64,000 bases of DNA, from assembly GCA_030789695.1 (NCBI GenBank), contig CM061140.1, positions 86,428,422-86,492,421 on the forward strand, in the 5' to 3' direction. The translations under genes and the position numbers were made by a program. The first letter of the stretch is position 1; the number at the start of each line of letters is the position of its first letter. Under the pieces are notes generated by a model. It worked only from the letters and a program-made list of their open reading frames with translations, searched no databases and was not told where the DNA came from. Below, in pieces: positions 1 to 11,891 of this stretch. The DNA is from Scilla litardierei. Its lineage: Eukaryota; Streptophyta; Magnoliopsida; Asparagales; Asparagaceae.

Positions 1-110
1 AACTCACTAATCAAGATTAATAATATGGGACTGTAGGCTGGGATGATTGATTTGGAGCACATAGGTAGAATGGACTGACTGAACAGTGTTTCCAGAACGG
101 CAGATTTCAG

Positions 111-248
111 ACAAGTGAAACTTGTTAGTTCTTTGTTTAAGCCGTGCTTTAGGCCATTTCTTGATTTTGACGTAAAAGAGACTAGGCGACGAAATGATAC
201 TCGCCTAGACACAATTTTAAGATCTAGCTTGACAACGAAGCTAGATCT
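111..248 (+). promoter_or_regulatory. Three-hairpin cassette in the LTR leader
   Basis: Three inverted repeats lie in a row: ACAAG-TGAAA-CTTGT (111-125), CTAGGCGA ... TCGCCTAG (182-208), and an 11-bp stem AGATCTAGCTT ... AAGCTAGATCT with loop GACAACG (220-248). The same three occur in the Tekay LTR at 13171-13305 and, reversed, at 52408-52582. Some stem bases are changed on both sides while the loops stay similar. The position downstream of the predicted TATA box suggests transcribed leader RNA. The function is unknown; packaging, dimerisation or translation control are possibilities only. Confidence 0.6.
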
Positions 249-773
249 GTCATCCTGCCATGTCATTCGTGCATTTCTGCCTGTCACGTTTAAATTTTGA
301 TAACTGCATGCTCCTTACTTGTGCTCTGCCTGTCACGTTTACATTCCTTATCTGTACGCACTTAAATTATAACTTTCCATGCCATGTCATCCATGCTTGA
401 GTGTTGCATTCGTAGCACACGCTACGTACTTCCTTGTCTAGGCTAGGCACCTACGTTGCAGGCACAATCCTATGCCAAATACACTTCCTGGCTCGTGATC
501 CAGAAATGGGCAACATGTGTTAGTCAAAAGCCAATGCCCGACTTGTTGAGGCTAGGCACCTGCGTTGCAGGCACAACCCTATGCCAATTGCCGTTCCTGG
601 CTCGTGATCCAGAAGCAGGCTACATGTGTTGGTCAAAAGCCAATGCCCGATTACACGTGGAGGGGTAGGGTTAAGCGACCACTCAGAGTAGAAGTGTGCA
701 CGTACAGCCACTTCAGCTATAAGGCGTAAACTCTGATCACGACATGTTACTTGACATGTAAAAATCCGTGTGA

Positions 774-862
774 ATGTTATACTTGCTGACATGTCATACT
801 TGTTGTCATGTTATACTTGTTGCCATGTTATACTTGCTTCCATGTCATACTTATTTCATTGT
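774..862 (+). repeat. 17-bp minisatellite in the LTR
   Basis: About five imperfect tandem copies of a 17-bp unit like CATGTTATACTTGTTGC are present. The same array is present in the 3' LTR at about 7370-7460. It has no coding content. Confidence 0.75.
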
Positions 863-1460
863 CTCACTTGTTGCATCCATGCATTAAACTGCCATGTCAT
901 CGCACATTTTAGAACTGCTAGGTTGCTTTCCTTCTTTTAGTTTCCTTGCTCAAGTCTCTAGTAGACTTACTGACATGTGCCCCTTTTCTCTTTTGGGTGT
1001 CACATGTTAGATTGTGAGCCAGAGTTGGTCGTCGAGGACGAACAGGTTACAGGTGTCGAGTTCGAGGAAATTGGAGACCAGTCCTAGAGCTCCTTCTTGC
1101 TGTTGATGTTTTCTGCTTAGTCGTTGTTAGGCTGTCGGTGCGTAGCACCTCTCTTTTCTTGTTGATTTTATGTATTATGTCGGCCATGCCTTAGGCCTCT
1201 TTTTAGACTCTTGTACTTTCCTTTTAGACTCTTCTTTTTAGCCTGGTGGCTTTTCTGTGATGTTAGAATTTATTGTGGACTTTCTAAGATTGAAATAATT
1301 TTATCTGTCTCTTTTCTTTATTATTATTTTTGTTTTGCTACGCATTTGCAAGGACCTATACTTGGTTATTCTAGACGCTTTATAGACTGGAGCCTTACAG
1401 CTCCAAGTCTAAGCGGACTTCTCATGCCTCGCCTCCATTTTAGGGAAGCGGGTCGTGACA

Positions 1461-3368
1461 GGTTTTATTGGTGGCCCATGCAGGTCACTGCAACTGCGAA
1501 TTATCGGAACAACGATAATAATTATAGAACGTCCATTAAATAAATTAAAACATCCAAATCATAAGCCTTGAGTCTAAATTTTTATCGTTTCCTATGTCTT
1601 AGGTGGCTGGTAGACGTGTTGCTCGAACATTTGTCTCAGCTTAGTATGGAATCCATTAGATCAAGACTTTGGTAAGACTTAGTTAGACGTCTGTACTCGC
1701 TAGTTAGAGGTCCCTGATTGTTAGCTAGACTCCATGCTAGAAATTGTTATAATCTTCTTAGGAGTTACTTTAGTGGTACTTGCCTAGCTCTAAATATATC
1801 AGACTTCTAGAAATTCTTTAGTCGTTCGCTCGGGTTCATCGATTTCGGGCCAGTCTGGACGCAGTTCATTACAGTCTAGTTCCTTAAGAAGTCTTAGCGC
1901 TAAGTTTCCTAATATTTAGTTGGTCGACCGTAGGAGTTCCCCGTAGATTTTCATTAGTCATATCCTAGACGTATTTTGTATAAGACCACGCGATCTTATT
2001 CTTGCCCTCGTTTCACGTGATCGCTTCATGGCGATTATCGTTAACCTTTCGAATTTTCTCCGTTGCAAATCTTGAATCCTTCAAAGTCAGTTCTGATTTT
2101 TCCTTATTAAAAATTTTTGCTCGGTTTAAATTGTTGTTTTAAAACCCTCTTCTTATATATTTAATTCCTCACTTTATGATTGAGTTAAATTTCCTTCGTA
2201 GATTTTGAAGTCTATTGGTTGTAATTTTAATTACTATCTCGTAACTATTTTCAACATATACTTTCGCATTTCGGTTTAAAAAAACTTTATTACTATTTTG
2301 AAAATTCGATATACCATCTTTTCTAAAACTACGAGATTCATTTTAACCGCTTAACAACATACTTTAAAATATTTTTCCAAGCTAAATTGAACTTCAATTA
2401 TTTTTCTATATCAGTCCTAGGTTCGTTGTACCCGTACATTAAAATCTTTGTATAAAACAGTTTATTTTGGCAAATCCTGGTTCCTCTAAAAGTAGTTTCA
2501 ATATTGATTATTTTAAATTTTTCTCGAGTTTAAAGACTTTGAAAGCATTTAACATGAGCTTAAATTCTTCTGTTAATTTAATTTCATTCTTTGAATTTCA
2601 AAATTTTTGCCGAAATTATATTAAATTACTGCCGTATAATATTTTCTAACCTACTTCCTTAATGTTTGTGTGAATGTTTTACTTCCTTTATAATGATTTT
2701 CGATAAGCCAATAAACCATTTTCTCTTATTATGTCTATACGACTCAAACTTACTTCGAATAACTCATTTTATCGATCACCAATATTTTTCTATGCATAAG
2801 AGAACTCCAACTTTTGAAGTACGACAGTTTTTATCCTTTCCGTATTTTAACTTATGTCATTTACACACTATTTTCCTGTATCCTAACGGAGCATCAATAC
2901 TTCATTCTTTTCCCACCTAAACATTCACAATTATACCCCGGATTCACCTAACCAAGTTGTCTCCTTATCTTCGTCCTATCTGGACTCGTGTTTATCGATC
3001 TTTCTTTCGTTACGTTTTGGCTTCGGTTTCTGTCCTATTGTTTAGCCATTAGTGCTTATCGTTACCTGTGTCAACCTTACTATAGTTTGGTGGGCCCATT
3101 AGTATCAGTTGTTATGTCGTGGTGCATGCATATAGGTGTAGTGTGTGGACCCATATGAGCATGCTACCCTTAGGATATTAATATTTGACTCTTGTATTAT
3201 GTATGCATAATCAGTGTTATTCGTGATATATGTGTGAAGTTGTATATGGTGGTGTTATTATATATGTGCGGATAGCTATATCACTTAGGAATTTGTGTTG
3301 GAATATCTATTAGTTGAGTATGTGGTTCGAAGATACTTGTGAATGCTTGATATGTATGTATGTATATG

Positions 3369-3400
<32 letters not shown>

Positions 3401-4628
3401 TACATATACATGTGTGTGACTATACGATGAATGCATGTAATAGGGAGGGTATTATAATTATACATGTGCTGATGTCTGTAATATTATTATGGTATATAAG
3501 GTGATTGATCTATGTGGGTGTTACCTGACTAGATGTTAAGTGTGATTGACATTATGTTATGTGTATGGTTATGTTGGTAGATGTGTATACATTGGAGTGG
3601 TATTGGTATAGGTATAGATACCGTGTTACGTATATAGAGTATTCTGATATGTGTTTTGAGTCTCACTCAAGCTTGAGTGGGTATACTCTAGGTATATTGT
3701 TACATATGTCTGTGGTTGCGTGTAGTACCATGAATATAGCGCTGGATGATGTATGTATAGTGATAGGATAGTTTGTGCCTGGTTGTGTTACGCACATGAT
3801 TGTGGGTCTCTATACCAATATATAGTTATAGGTGTTGGTCTTGTGGTATAGTTATTTACTACGGACTTGCCGGTGTGAACGTATGTGTGCTAGCTAAACT
3901 AGGTGTGTGGATGTGCTGAGTATATGGTGGTATGATTGGTATATATGAATGAAATGTTGGCGTGTGTGGGTGCGCACCATGCACGGGTAAGTATGTGCTT
4001 AGTTATAGGTATTGGTGACTATGGTATGTGCAGTGTGTCGTGAATATAGTTATAGGACCGTATGTGATGTGAATATGTGGTGACATATTTGCATGCATTT
4101 GAATGACTATATGATTGTGAAATTATAGTAGTGGTAAATGTATCTTAGATATAATAACATGATTTAATATTAAGTGGTGTGGTTACTTGTGTTGATATAT
4201 TGGCATTAGATGTACACTAGGAGATATAGGGAGTAGTGTATCCTTATTGTTCTGTTCATAGGTAATTATCTAAACGTAGAGTATTACGATTGTGTTTGCT
4301 GGTGTGAACTATTTAAATTGTTGTGGGTGTGTGCACCATGGTATGTAATAAGTGTTTAATAGTTATATAAGGATGTACGTGACTATATGAATGATTGAAA
4401 TATGTGTGTGAACTTGATTGGCTATGATAGTTATAAGAGTATAATGTGCGTGAATATATACATGTTAGTAGAGTTATTGTTTGACTACCTAGTGCATATA
4501 TAAGCACTTGCAATGACTATACCTGGTTGAATTATAATGTGATGTGATTGGGATAGCTACTAGTCTGGCTAGAGTTATATTTATAGTTAGAAAGTCCGAG
4601 GAAAGACTTTATTCTGAGGTGGGTAGGA
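1461..4628 (+). other. Internal region of the non-autonomous gypsy element, no intact gene
   Basis: After the LTR comes a leader shared with the element at 14403, including the possible primer site. A gag-start remnant follows near 1603 (V-A-G-R-R-V-A-R-T instead of M-A-G-R-R-I-T-R). From about 1620 to 2930 the sequence is AT-rich with many stops and no recognisable domain. From about 3090 to 4600 it is rich in TG and TA, with loosely repeated words such as ATAGTTATAGG, and looks like degenerate simple repeats. I see no ORF worth calling. Confidence 0.7.
3357..3418. repeat. Compound microsatellite (TATG)n(TA)n(CA)n
   Basis: Runs of TATG, TA and CA follow one another and are succeeded by TACATATACATGTGTGTG, which gives a local inverted-repeat character. 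It lies in the TG/TA-rich interior of the non-autonomous element. Confidence 0.85.
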
Positions 4629-7600
4629 TGTAACGGCCGGTACTCACTATTCGTAATACGGCTATGCGTATAGCAATTTCGGCTACCTGATTGGTTTTGT
4701 TGCTTTGTGTGTGAGTCGTGTCGTTGAGCCGATAGGGCCGTAGCACCTTGGTTGCATCCTTAGCAAGCCAACCCCCGACGTATGCCTAACTTGGAATTAC
4801 GGTCGCCTTTGGACTCCGTATCCTTTATACGCTTTACGTGCACGTAGTCTTGTTCGTGCACATATTTATTTTAGACTTTGTCTGTAACCGAACCCTATAG
4901 TGTGATATGCCGTTGTGACCCTCTCGAAAAATATTAAATTGTGGAATTAAATTGGAACGTCATTTCACGGGTCATTCCCCCACGATTTGACTTTGTTTGA
5001 TGAGACGTTGTGATTTTCACTTTTGTGGTGAGACCTTTTTATTTTTAGTTTCGTTTCTCGTCGTCAAACTTGTGATCCATCTTCTTAGTTCTGTTTCTCT
5101 CGTCGTCACGGTCGCCCCAATAATCATTTCATCGTTTTTTGGGCTCTGTTTGACCTGCTTTCACTTTTTGCCCAACCTAATATTGGTTTAACCCTAGGTT
5201 TCCTATAGTTTTTTGTTCCTAATAATTACTTATTATTATAACATCCTAGAATTGAACCCAACCCAGGTTTGCCTATGCCTTGGCCGCACTCAACGCATGA
5301 GAGAGAGAGATGGTGAGAGAGTTTGGGTTTTAATAATTTATAATAACAATCTTAAAGAAAAACAAACCCTAAAAACAACTCTACTTTAGACCCTAAGACT
5401 TAGCCCATCGCGCTTTACCCTAAACCTTAGCCCATTCCACAAGCAAGCTGACGCTAAAGGATCCTAAAGCTAATAAAACCTAAGGCCTATAACCTTGAGC
5501 TGGCAACTCAACCCACACTTTATTTCTTATAATATAACCTAGGGCTTTATTTGTTTTCTCCTCACATCGCACACATTCGCCATGAACCCGCAGCCTAGGG
5601 CTCTTGGGCATCACGCGAGTTCCTCCCTCCTCCACAAAACAAGCCGCAACCCCCTACTCTTGCCACCGGCGAACTCTGGTCACCGCCCCAGGCCACGCAC
5701 CACCGCACCCCTCCTCCAAGTTGCTGGCCACCACTCGACCCCTCCACAACCGCTGGAAAAGCTCTCCAGAACTTGCTAAACCCCAAGCCAAGCCACGCAA
5801 AACTGTCCTCCATCTAGTGTCATCTGTCGCACCACCCTGCGGCGTTCCCAGGCCCACCGGTCGTCCGACCATCCTTTGTCGACAGCCTCTTGCTTCCACA
5901 AAGCTGCCCAGCAACCCCTTGAACCTCGGGCTCTCGCTTCCCCAAAACATATCCGAGACGCCCTACGTACGGCCATCCCAAGCCGCATCTTCCCCTCCAC
6001 GTGGCAATCGACGTTGACACGACAGCGACACAACCCGGGGGTAAGTTGTTCGTAGTCGAACCCTACTTATTACTCACCCTATAATGAATTTGTTGTATGT
6101 ATAAGTTTATGATATAACTCCTTCACTTTTCAGCATGCATTGGCTTTAATTAAATATTCATGTTTATATGGGTTTATTATAAGCAGTAAGCTATAACTTA
6201 CTTGATGTGCAGACTTCTATATATATATGAACAGTATGATCATCAAATAACATCATATTATAATCTCTATAATAGGGTTATATCATATGGGTCATCTAAA
6301 TTAGATTATTATTGTTATATATGTTAGTGTATAATCGGTAATAAGACAGGTTAGATCAATAATATTTTATTTAGTTTAACTTAGCTTTATATCAAATCCG
6401 TTAACGCAGATACGATACGTTTCCTTCGCGACCTGTTACCGTTCCCGAGTCGACACCATTACCATACATGATAACCACTGATGTCGCTACCCGACGTCAG
6501 AGTAGCTCTCGCGTCGTGTTGAGGTAAGATCTGCCCCATAGGAATCACCACTCTCCTGTTAATCAACTAAAAATTGGTAGCTTCTGATTATCTTTTGTAA
6601 CTCACTAATCAAGATTAATAATATGGGACTGTAGGTTGGGATGATTGATTTGGAGCACATTGGTAGATTGGACTGACTGAACAGTGTTTCCAGAACGGCT
6701 GATTTCATGCAAGTGAAACTAGCCAGTTCTTTGTTTAGGCCGTGCTTTGGGCCATTTCTTGGTTTTGGCGTAAAAGAGACTAGGGAACGAAATGATACTC
6801 GCCTTGACGCAATTTTAAGATCTAGCTTGACAACGAAGCTAGATCTGTCACCCTGCCATGTCATTCATGCATTTCTACCTGTCACGTTTAAATTTTCATA
6901 ACTGCATGCTCCTTTCTGTGCTCTGCATGTCACGTTTACATTCCTTATCTGTACGCACTTAAATTATAACTTGACATGCCATGTCATCCATGCTTGAGTG
7001 TTGCATTCGTAGCACACGCTACGTACTTCCTTGTCTAGGTTAGGCACATGTGTTGCCGACACAACCCTATGCCAAATAAAATTCCTGGCTCATGATCCAG
7101 AAGCGGGCTACATGTGTTGGTCAAAAGCCAATGCCCGACTTGTTGAGGCTAGTCACTTGCGTTGCAGGCATAACCATATGCCAATTGTATTTCCTGGCTC
7201 GTGATCCATAAGCGGGCTACATGTGTTGGTCAAAAGCCAATGCCCGATTACACATGGAGGGGTAGGGTTAAGCGACCACTCAGCTTAGAAGTGTGCCCGT
7301 ACAGCCACTTCAGATGTAAGGCGTAAACTCTGAGCACGACATGTTACTTGACTTGTAAAAATCCGTGTGAATGTTATACTTGCTGTCATGTCATACTTGT
7401 TGTCATGTTATACTTGTTGCCATGTTATACTTTCTGCCATGTCATACTTATTGCATTGTCTCACTTGTTGCATCCATGCATTAAACTGCCATGTCATCAC
7501 ACATTTTGGAACTGCTAGGTTGCTTTCCTTCTTTTAGTATCCTTGCACAAGTCTCTAGTAGACTTGCTGACATGTGCCCCTTTTCTCTTTTGGGTGTCAC

Positions 7601-8057
7601 ATTTTATATTATGAGCAAGAGTTGGTCGTCGAGAACGAACAGGTTGCAGGTGTCAAGTTCGAGGAAATTGGAGACCAGTCCTAGAGCCCCTTCTTGCTTT
7701 TGTTGTTTTCTGCTTAGTTGTTGTTAGGTTGTCGGTGCGTAGAACCTCTCTTTTCTTGTTGATTTTATGTATTATGTCGGCCATGCCTTAGGCCTCTTTT
7801 CAGACTCTTGTACTTTCCTTTTAGACTCTTCTTTTTAGCCTGGTGGCTTTTCTGTGATGTTGGAATTTATTGTGGACTTTCTGAGATTGAAATAATTTTA
7901 TCTGTCTCTTTTCTTTATTATTATTTTTGTTCTGCTCCGCTTTTGCAAGGACCTATACTTGGTTATTCCAGACGCTTTACAGACTGGAGCCTCACAGCTC
8001 CAAGTCTGAGCAGACTTCTCACGCCTTGCCTCCATTTTAGGGAAGCGGGTCGTGACA
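4629..8057 (+). repeat. 3' LTR, complete, 3429 bp
   Basis: It runs from TGTAACGGCC to GGTCGTGACA. Its right 1.46 kb repeats positions 1-1460. The left two kilobases are U3-like, with AT-rich and GC-rich patches and no coding potential. The length is large for a gypsy LTR. GGCCC follows at 8058, but the matching left duplication is outside the window. Confidence 0.85.
5520..6133 (+). promoter_or_regulatory. LTR promoter/leader zone with a GC-rich exon-like block and a candidate 5' UTR intron
   Basis: TATAATATAA near 5528 could be a TATA element. It is followed by a pyrimidine-rich leader and a GC-rich block (about 5560-6040) that contrasts with its AT-rich surroundings. The block ends at GGGG/GTAAGTTG (donor at 6041), and a pyrimidine-rich CTTCACTTTTCAG ends at 6133, giving a 93-nt intron candidate. 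The Tekay LTR has a similar 97-nt candidate at 13012-13108. Open frames here, for example 5604-6017, show no domain and are probably by-products of GC content. Splicing is inferred from sequence only. Confidence 0.4.
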
Positions 8058-8740
8058 GGCCCACTGCAGGCCCTGTGGACTGTGCAGTCCGGGGCTGTTT
8101 TTGGGCAGTTTTTTGCGATATTTAGAGCGTTGTTTAAGGGGTCAAACAAACTCTGAATTGATCACCAATTTTTTCTATGCATTCACCATTCCATGCTATT
8201 CGATTTGATATAAGATATCACTTCCTGAATTCAATTGTGAGGGAGGAAAAATTCGTCAAAGTTTGACCTTCATAAAGGGCAAACTTGTAATTAATTTTTC
8301 CCTAATTGTTTAGTCCCACATCAGATATTTTAAGAGTAGGTGGGGTCAGCTACCTATATAAATATGGGCTAATTCTCCTCCTTGAAACTTGCACCAAGCC
8401 TTAGATCAAGGGAGATCTCAAACGTTAAGGGCACACCTAGATCAAATAGCCCAACATATTATTCCCTCCCTCTTTCTTCTCTGCTCTTGAATGCGTGCTA
8501 GCAAGGCTACGAATGAGTTCAGCTCCGATCCGAAGTGTTGACAGAGGATCTTCTCGTGGTGAAACTTTCTGGAGCACATGGTTGACTCGATGACATGGGT
8601 GTTGCTCGCGTCGGGATGCGGTTCAACTTAGGGAAGCGGTTCAATCCCAAACATGGGACATTGGTTCGTGAGGATCTATGTTCTGATAATGTGCAGAACA
8701 AATGTATGTCTTTTATTATTTATGTGTTTATAATTGCAAT
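8058..8740 (+). other. Unassigned stretch with a USE/TATA-like promoter block
   Basis: No coding sequence is recognisable. GTCCCACATC at about 8311 resembles the upstream sequence element of plant snRNA genes, and TATATAAATA lies about 35 bp downstream (near 8356). That spacing is of the Pol II snRNA type. However, the sequence after the TATA box does not look like U1, U2, U4 or U5 RNA. The same motif pair is common in plant LTR promoters, so a fragment of an unidentified LTR or solo LTR is the more likely reading. Confidence 0.4.
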
Positions 8741-10195
8741 AAGTTATATATATATATATATATATTTGGAAAGTTAGCGTGATATTTTATTGCATAAAAA
8801 GTATATACACTGTACAAAAATAGCTCATACAGGCATGTGTTATTAATAGGGAGAGGAGAGGGCACAAGCGCCGTCACTCTCCACTAGAAATTCCACACCC
8901 TAAATGAAGCTATTAAGCAAACTCAACCCATATCCCTAAATTCCTAGTTGGCAAATACAGCAGTTTCCTCAGTAGAAGAGGGCTCAAGTCCATCAAGGGT
9001 GATCCGAATTTCATTAGCTATCTCCTCAAAGACTGCGGTCTTGCTCTTCCTCTCATCATCAAAGATGCGTCGATTCCTTTCTCTCCAAATGTGCCATACA
9101 GTAGAAGCAAGTACGGTCTTAGCCAATGTATCCAAAGCTCTTTTCCCAACAAAATTGGTAATGAAAAAGTTCTCAATGTCTCGTAGTCCAGGATTAATTC
9201 CATTTGCAACTCGCAGCTTCAGAAATGATCTGCGCAAAATGTAACCAGAAAAACTACAATTGAAGAAAAGGTGTTCAGTGTTTTCCTCTTTGTTGTCATC
9301 ACATAGGACACAAATGGTTGATGTATTAAAACCCCATCTGTTGATCATCTCTTTAGTGAGCAACTTACCTTAAAAAGCTCGAAGAAGAGTAAGAGACCAT
9401 TTAGGCACATGATTGTTATACCAAATGAGTTTGTGGAAAGGAAAGAAATTGCCAGGCTGACGCGCTCCCTCCCATGCGTCCCTGAACCAGAAATACTCAC
9501 CTGGAACCCACCGCCAGTCATCCGCTCCGTCCCTCAAGGCTATGCCATCAAGAAGTGGCCTGACCTGATCAAGTGCAGGGTCGGAAGTCCAATTGCCAGC
9601 CTCCCAGTAGTCACTAACGCATGGAAGTTCAGTTCCCGGAGGGATTTCAAAAAGTTGACACAGGGGACCGTAATCTAACCACGGGTCTATCGAGAAGAGG
9701 GTGCTTCGCCCATCGCAAACACGCCTGCGAATTAGTTTGTGAGAGATTTGCCTACTTTTGAGTAGCCTCTTCCAAGTACCTGATTGTGTAACCTGCTCCT
9801 TAGCTGCGAAGAAACCCCTACTGCTCCCATATAATAAACTCATATGATTGGCACATATACTATCAGTGTTAAGGTATCTCCATGTGAGTTTCAAACCCAC
9901 CGCCTCATTTAAATCCTCCAAGAGCCTTATCCCCACACTGCCCTCCTTCTTAGGCTTGCAGATATCTTCCGAAGCCCAGGCTCTTGAAGATCCCAGAATG
10001 AATCGCCTACATATGGAAGTGATGGTCCTAAGGACATTCACAGGAATACGGAATGCGTGCATCCAAAAAGCAACAATTCCGTAAATAACCGATCTCACAA
10101 GTTCAATATGCCCCGTTATAGAGAGCAAGGAGGAGCTCCAACCCACCATCCTTTTCTTACATTTATCCACCAATCTACCATAGTTTGCCGTATTT
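8741..10195 (-). mobile_element. 5'-truncated L1-type LINE
   Basis: The segment holds the 3' part of a plant LINE ORF2 plus its 3' UTR. Its 3' end is at the left, by a TA run at 8741-8764. It shares the 3' UTR word GAGGAGAGGGCACAAGCGCC with the second LINE (near 10271). Coding similarity between the two copies stops near 10180, where the second LINE's 3' end begins. The truncation is therefore on the 5' side, as is usual for LINE insertions. Exact ends and a target duplication could not be fixed by eye. Confidence 0.75.
8944..10173 (-). pseudogene. LINE ORF2 C-terminal fragment (post-RT region and zf-RVT)
   Basis: Read from 10173 leftwards, the frame gives the conserved post-RT block (VDKCKKRMVGWSSSLLSITG, then IRLLEDLNEAVGLKLTWRY) and the zf-RVT region with cysteines and histidine in CVLCDDN ... 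TEHLFFNCSF. It is open apart from one in-frame TAA at about 9370-9372. The endonuclease, RT palm and everything upstream are missing, so the fragment cannot be functional. Known plant L1 ORF2 proteins place this zf-RVT domain at the C terminus, which fits. Confidence 0.85.
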
Positions 10196-10374
10196 ATAAG
10201 TTCGTAAATCTTTATTGAAGGACTGAATATTTACAACACTATAGTAAGTAGGCATCACGAATCAATAAAAAGAGGAGAGGGCACAAGCGCCGTCACTCTC
10301 AATTAGAGACTCATCATCCTAGGCAAACTATACAAAGCTTAATTATAAAAAATCAAGGCCTAGCCCAAATCTCG

Positions 10375-11891
10375 GAACTCCCAATTTGCAAATACAGATT
10401 CCTCCACATTGGAAGAGGGATCTTGGCCTAGCATAGCAATTCTGATATCTGCAGCAATCACCTCAAAATTCTCAGTTTTTCCTCTGCTTTTCCCTTCAAA
10501 AATCCTACAATTCCGCTCATGCCAGATGTGCCAAACCATCGAAGAGAGAGCAGAATTAGCTAACCTGCTCAGAACTCCTTTCCCCCGAACTTCAACAAGA
10601 AAAGGTCACCAACTTCAGCTAGGGAGGATCCAATCTAGCCTTTGACATTTAACTTTAGCAAAGTTCTTTTGAGGAGGTAACTAGTGTAAGAACAATTGAA
10701 GAATAAGTGGTTTATATCCTCCATGATATCTTCACCACAAAGAACACAGTTGACAGGAGTGTTTAATCCCCATCTACTTATAATATCTCTAGTAAGCAGC
10801 TTACCCGTGAAAGCTCGAAGAAGTGTGAGGGCTCACTTCGGAATATAACCCGGTAACCAAACCAACTTGTGGAAACGGAACGGCTCACCACGAAAATGAA
10901 CCCCTTCCCAGGCATCTTTAAACCTGAAGCGGTCACATTCAACTGTGAAGCCTGTAGAAGGGCTGCGGCTAGAAGAGGGATGCAAGGCCGGATGCGAGAC
11001 GCTAGTATTGGTCTGTGCCTGCAGGATGCAAACAGGGAGTATGCTTGCAGCTTACGGTTGGTGCTACAGTAGAGTGAGACCGGACTGTAGAAGAATGAGA
11101 TGAAGATTGCGAAATGTTTGTAGTTGAGGGCGCCCAGGCGCAAGAATCTGAACCCAATTCTAAGGTAACCTGGGCAAGTTGATGTCGGAAGCACGCAATT
11201 GCCGGGTCAATTGCCCAAGACCCATTGGCCCAATAATCACTCACACGCTTCATAGTGGAGTCAGGTGGTACCGCAGCCAGATTTCTCAAAGGACCACAAT
11301 CGAGCCAATAGTCGTGCCAAAATAGGGTAGAGCGTCCGTCTTTCACCACCCGCTTAATGAGTTTGTTGGAAGCCGTTCTACAATTCAGCATATGTTTCCA
11401 AGTACCAGAATGTGTCAATGATCCCTTTGCCGCATAGAACCCATCAGCCCCATCATATCTACCTCTCATTTGCTTCGCCCATAAGCACTTGGAGGTTAGA
11501 AACCTCCACGTCAACCTAACCCCAGAAGCTACATTGAGATCCTCCAACAACCGAATGCCCACTCCTCCTTCAGACATTGGGGCACAGATATCCTTCCAAG
11601 ACCAAGCACGTGAGAAACCCATAATGAACCGCCAGCAAAGAGAAGAAATTTCTCGCACAACAGTGTAAGGCATATGATAGGCTTGCAACCAGAACGCCAC
11701 CATACCATAAATTACCGACTTCACCAACTCAATCCACCCAACAATAGATAACATAGATGACGTTCATCCCATAAGCCTCTTCTTGCATTTATCCACCAAT
11801 CTACCGTACATTGGAGCTTTGGGATATTTGGACGACAAAGGTAGACCAAGATAAGTAGTAAAAGTGGAGGAAATATTTATACCTAAGCAAT
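10375..11891 (-). pseudogene. LINE ORF2, distal part (after the RT palm to zf-RVT)
   Basis: From 11891 leftwards the translation gives the region after the RT catalytic core (TYLGLPLSSKYPKAPMYG, then LVDKCKKRLMG), the IRLLEDLNVASGVRLTWRF block, and after 10940 the DAWEG ... FHKLVW and zf-RVT-like CVLCGEDIMEDINHLFFNC regions. It carries stops (one after KKRLMG near 11760, another near 10830) and an insertion of about 180 bp around 10945-11125 that separates CAWAPS from the expected continuation. It is clearly non-functional. Confidence 0.8.
10945..11125. other. Unidentified ~180-bp insertion inside LINE ORF2
   Basis: Compared with the first LINE, in which GADDWRWVPGEYFWFRDAWEG is continuous, this copy has about 180 extra bases between CAWAPS and the RFKDAWEG block. 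The insert is bounded by similar words (CTGTAGAAGGG and CTGTAGAAGAA). I see no clear terminal inverted repeats. A small non-autonomous element or a captured fragment is possible. Confidence 0.45.

Larger units (their letters stand above)
1..1460 (+). repeat. 5' LTR, right portion only
   Basis: This is the R/U5-side part of the LTR and matches 6599-8057 with only scattered differences. It ends in GTGACA at 1460. It contains three small hairpins at 111-248, a 17-bp minisatellite at about 774-862, and a GGTGC-GTA-GCACC mini-hairpin near 1137. These shared landmarks also occur in the LTRs at 11892, 19222 and 51332. Confidence 0.9.
1..8057 (+). mobile_element. Non-autonomous Ty3/gypsy LTR retrotransposon (left LTR cut by window edge)
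   Basis: Positions 1-1460 repeat at about 6599-8057, so they are the right parts of two LTRs. The complete 3' LTR begins TGTAACGGCC at 4629 and ends GGTCGTGACA at 8057, after a purine-rich tract (about 4617-4628). The 3.2 kb interior (1461-4628) has no RT, RNase H, integrase or complete gag. It keeps the same post-LTR sequence as the Tekay/Del element at 11892 (GGTTTTATTGGTGGCCC) and a remnant of the gag start near 1603, where GTG replaces ATG before an AGRR-like peptide. It is therefore best read as a large non-autonomous derivative of a Tekay/Del-type element. The target duplication cannot be tested because the left end lies outside the window. Confidence 0.85.

Noticed and set aside
5604..6017. 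Open frame of 137 codons and overlapping minus-strand frames in the gypsy LTR
   Set aside because: Frames are open on both strands in a GC-rich leader block, and no domain or codon pattern is visible. The block's position is shared by other LTRs without a shared protein.
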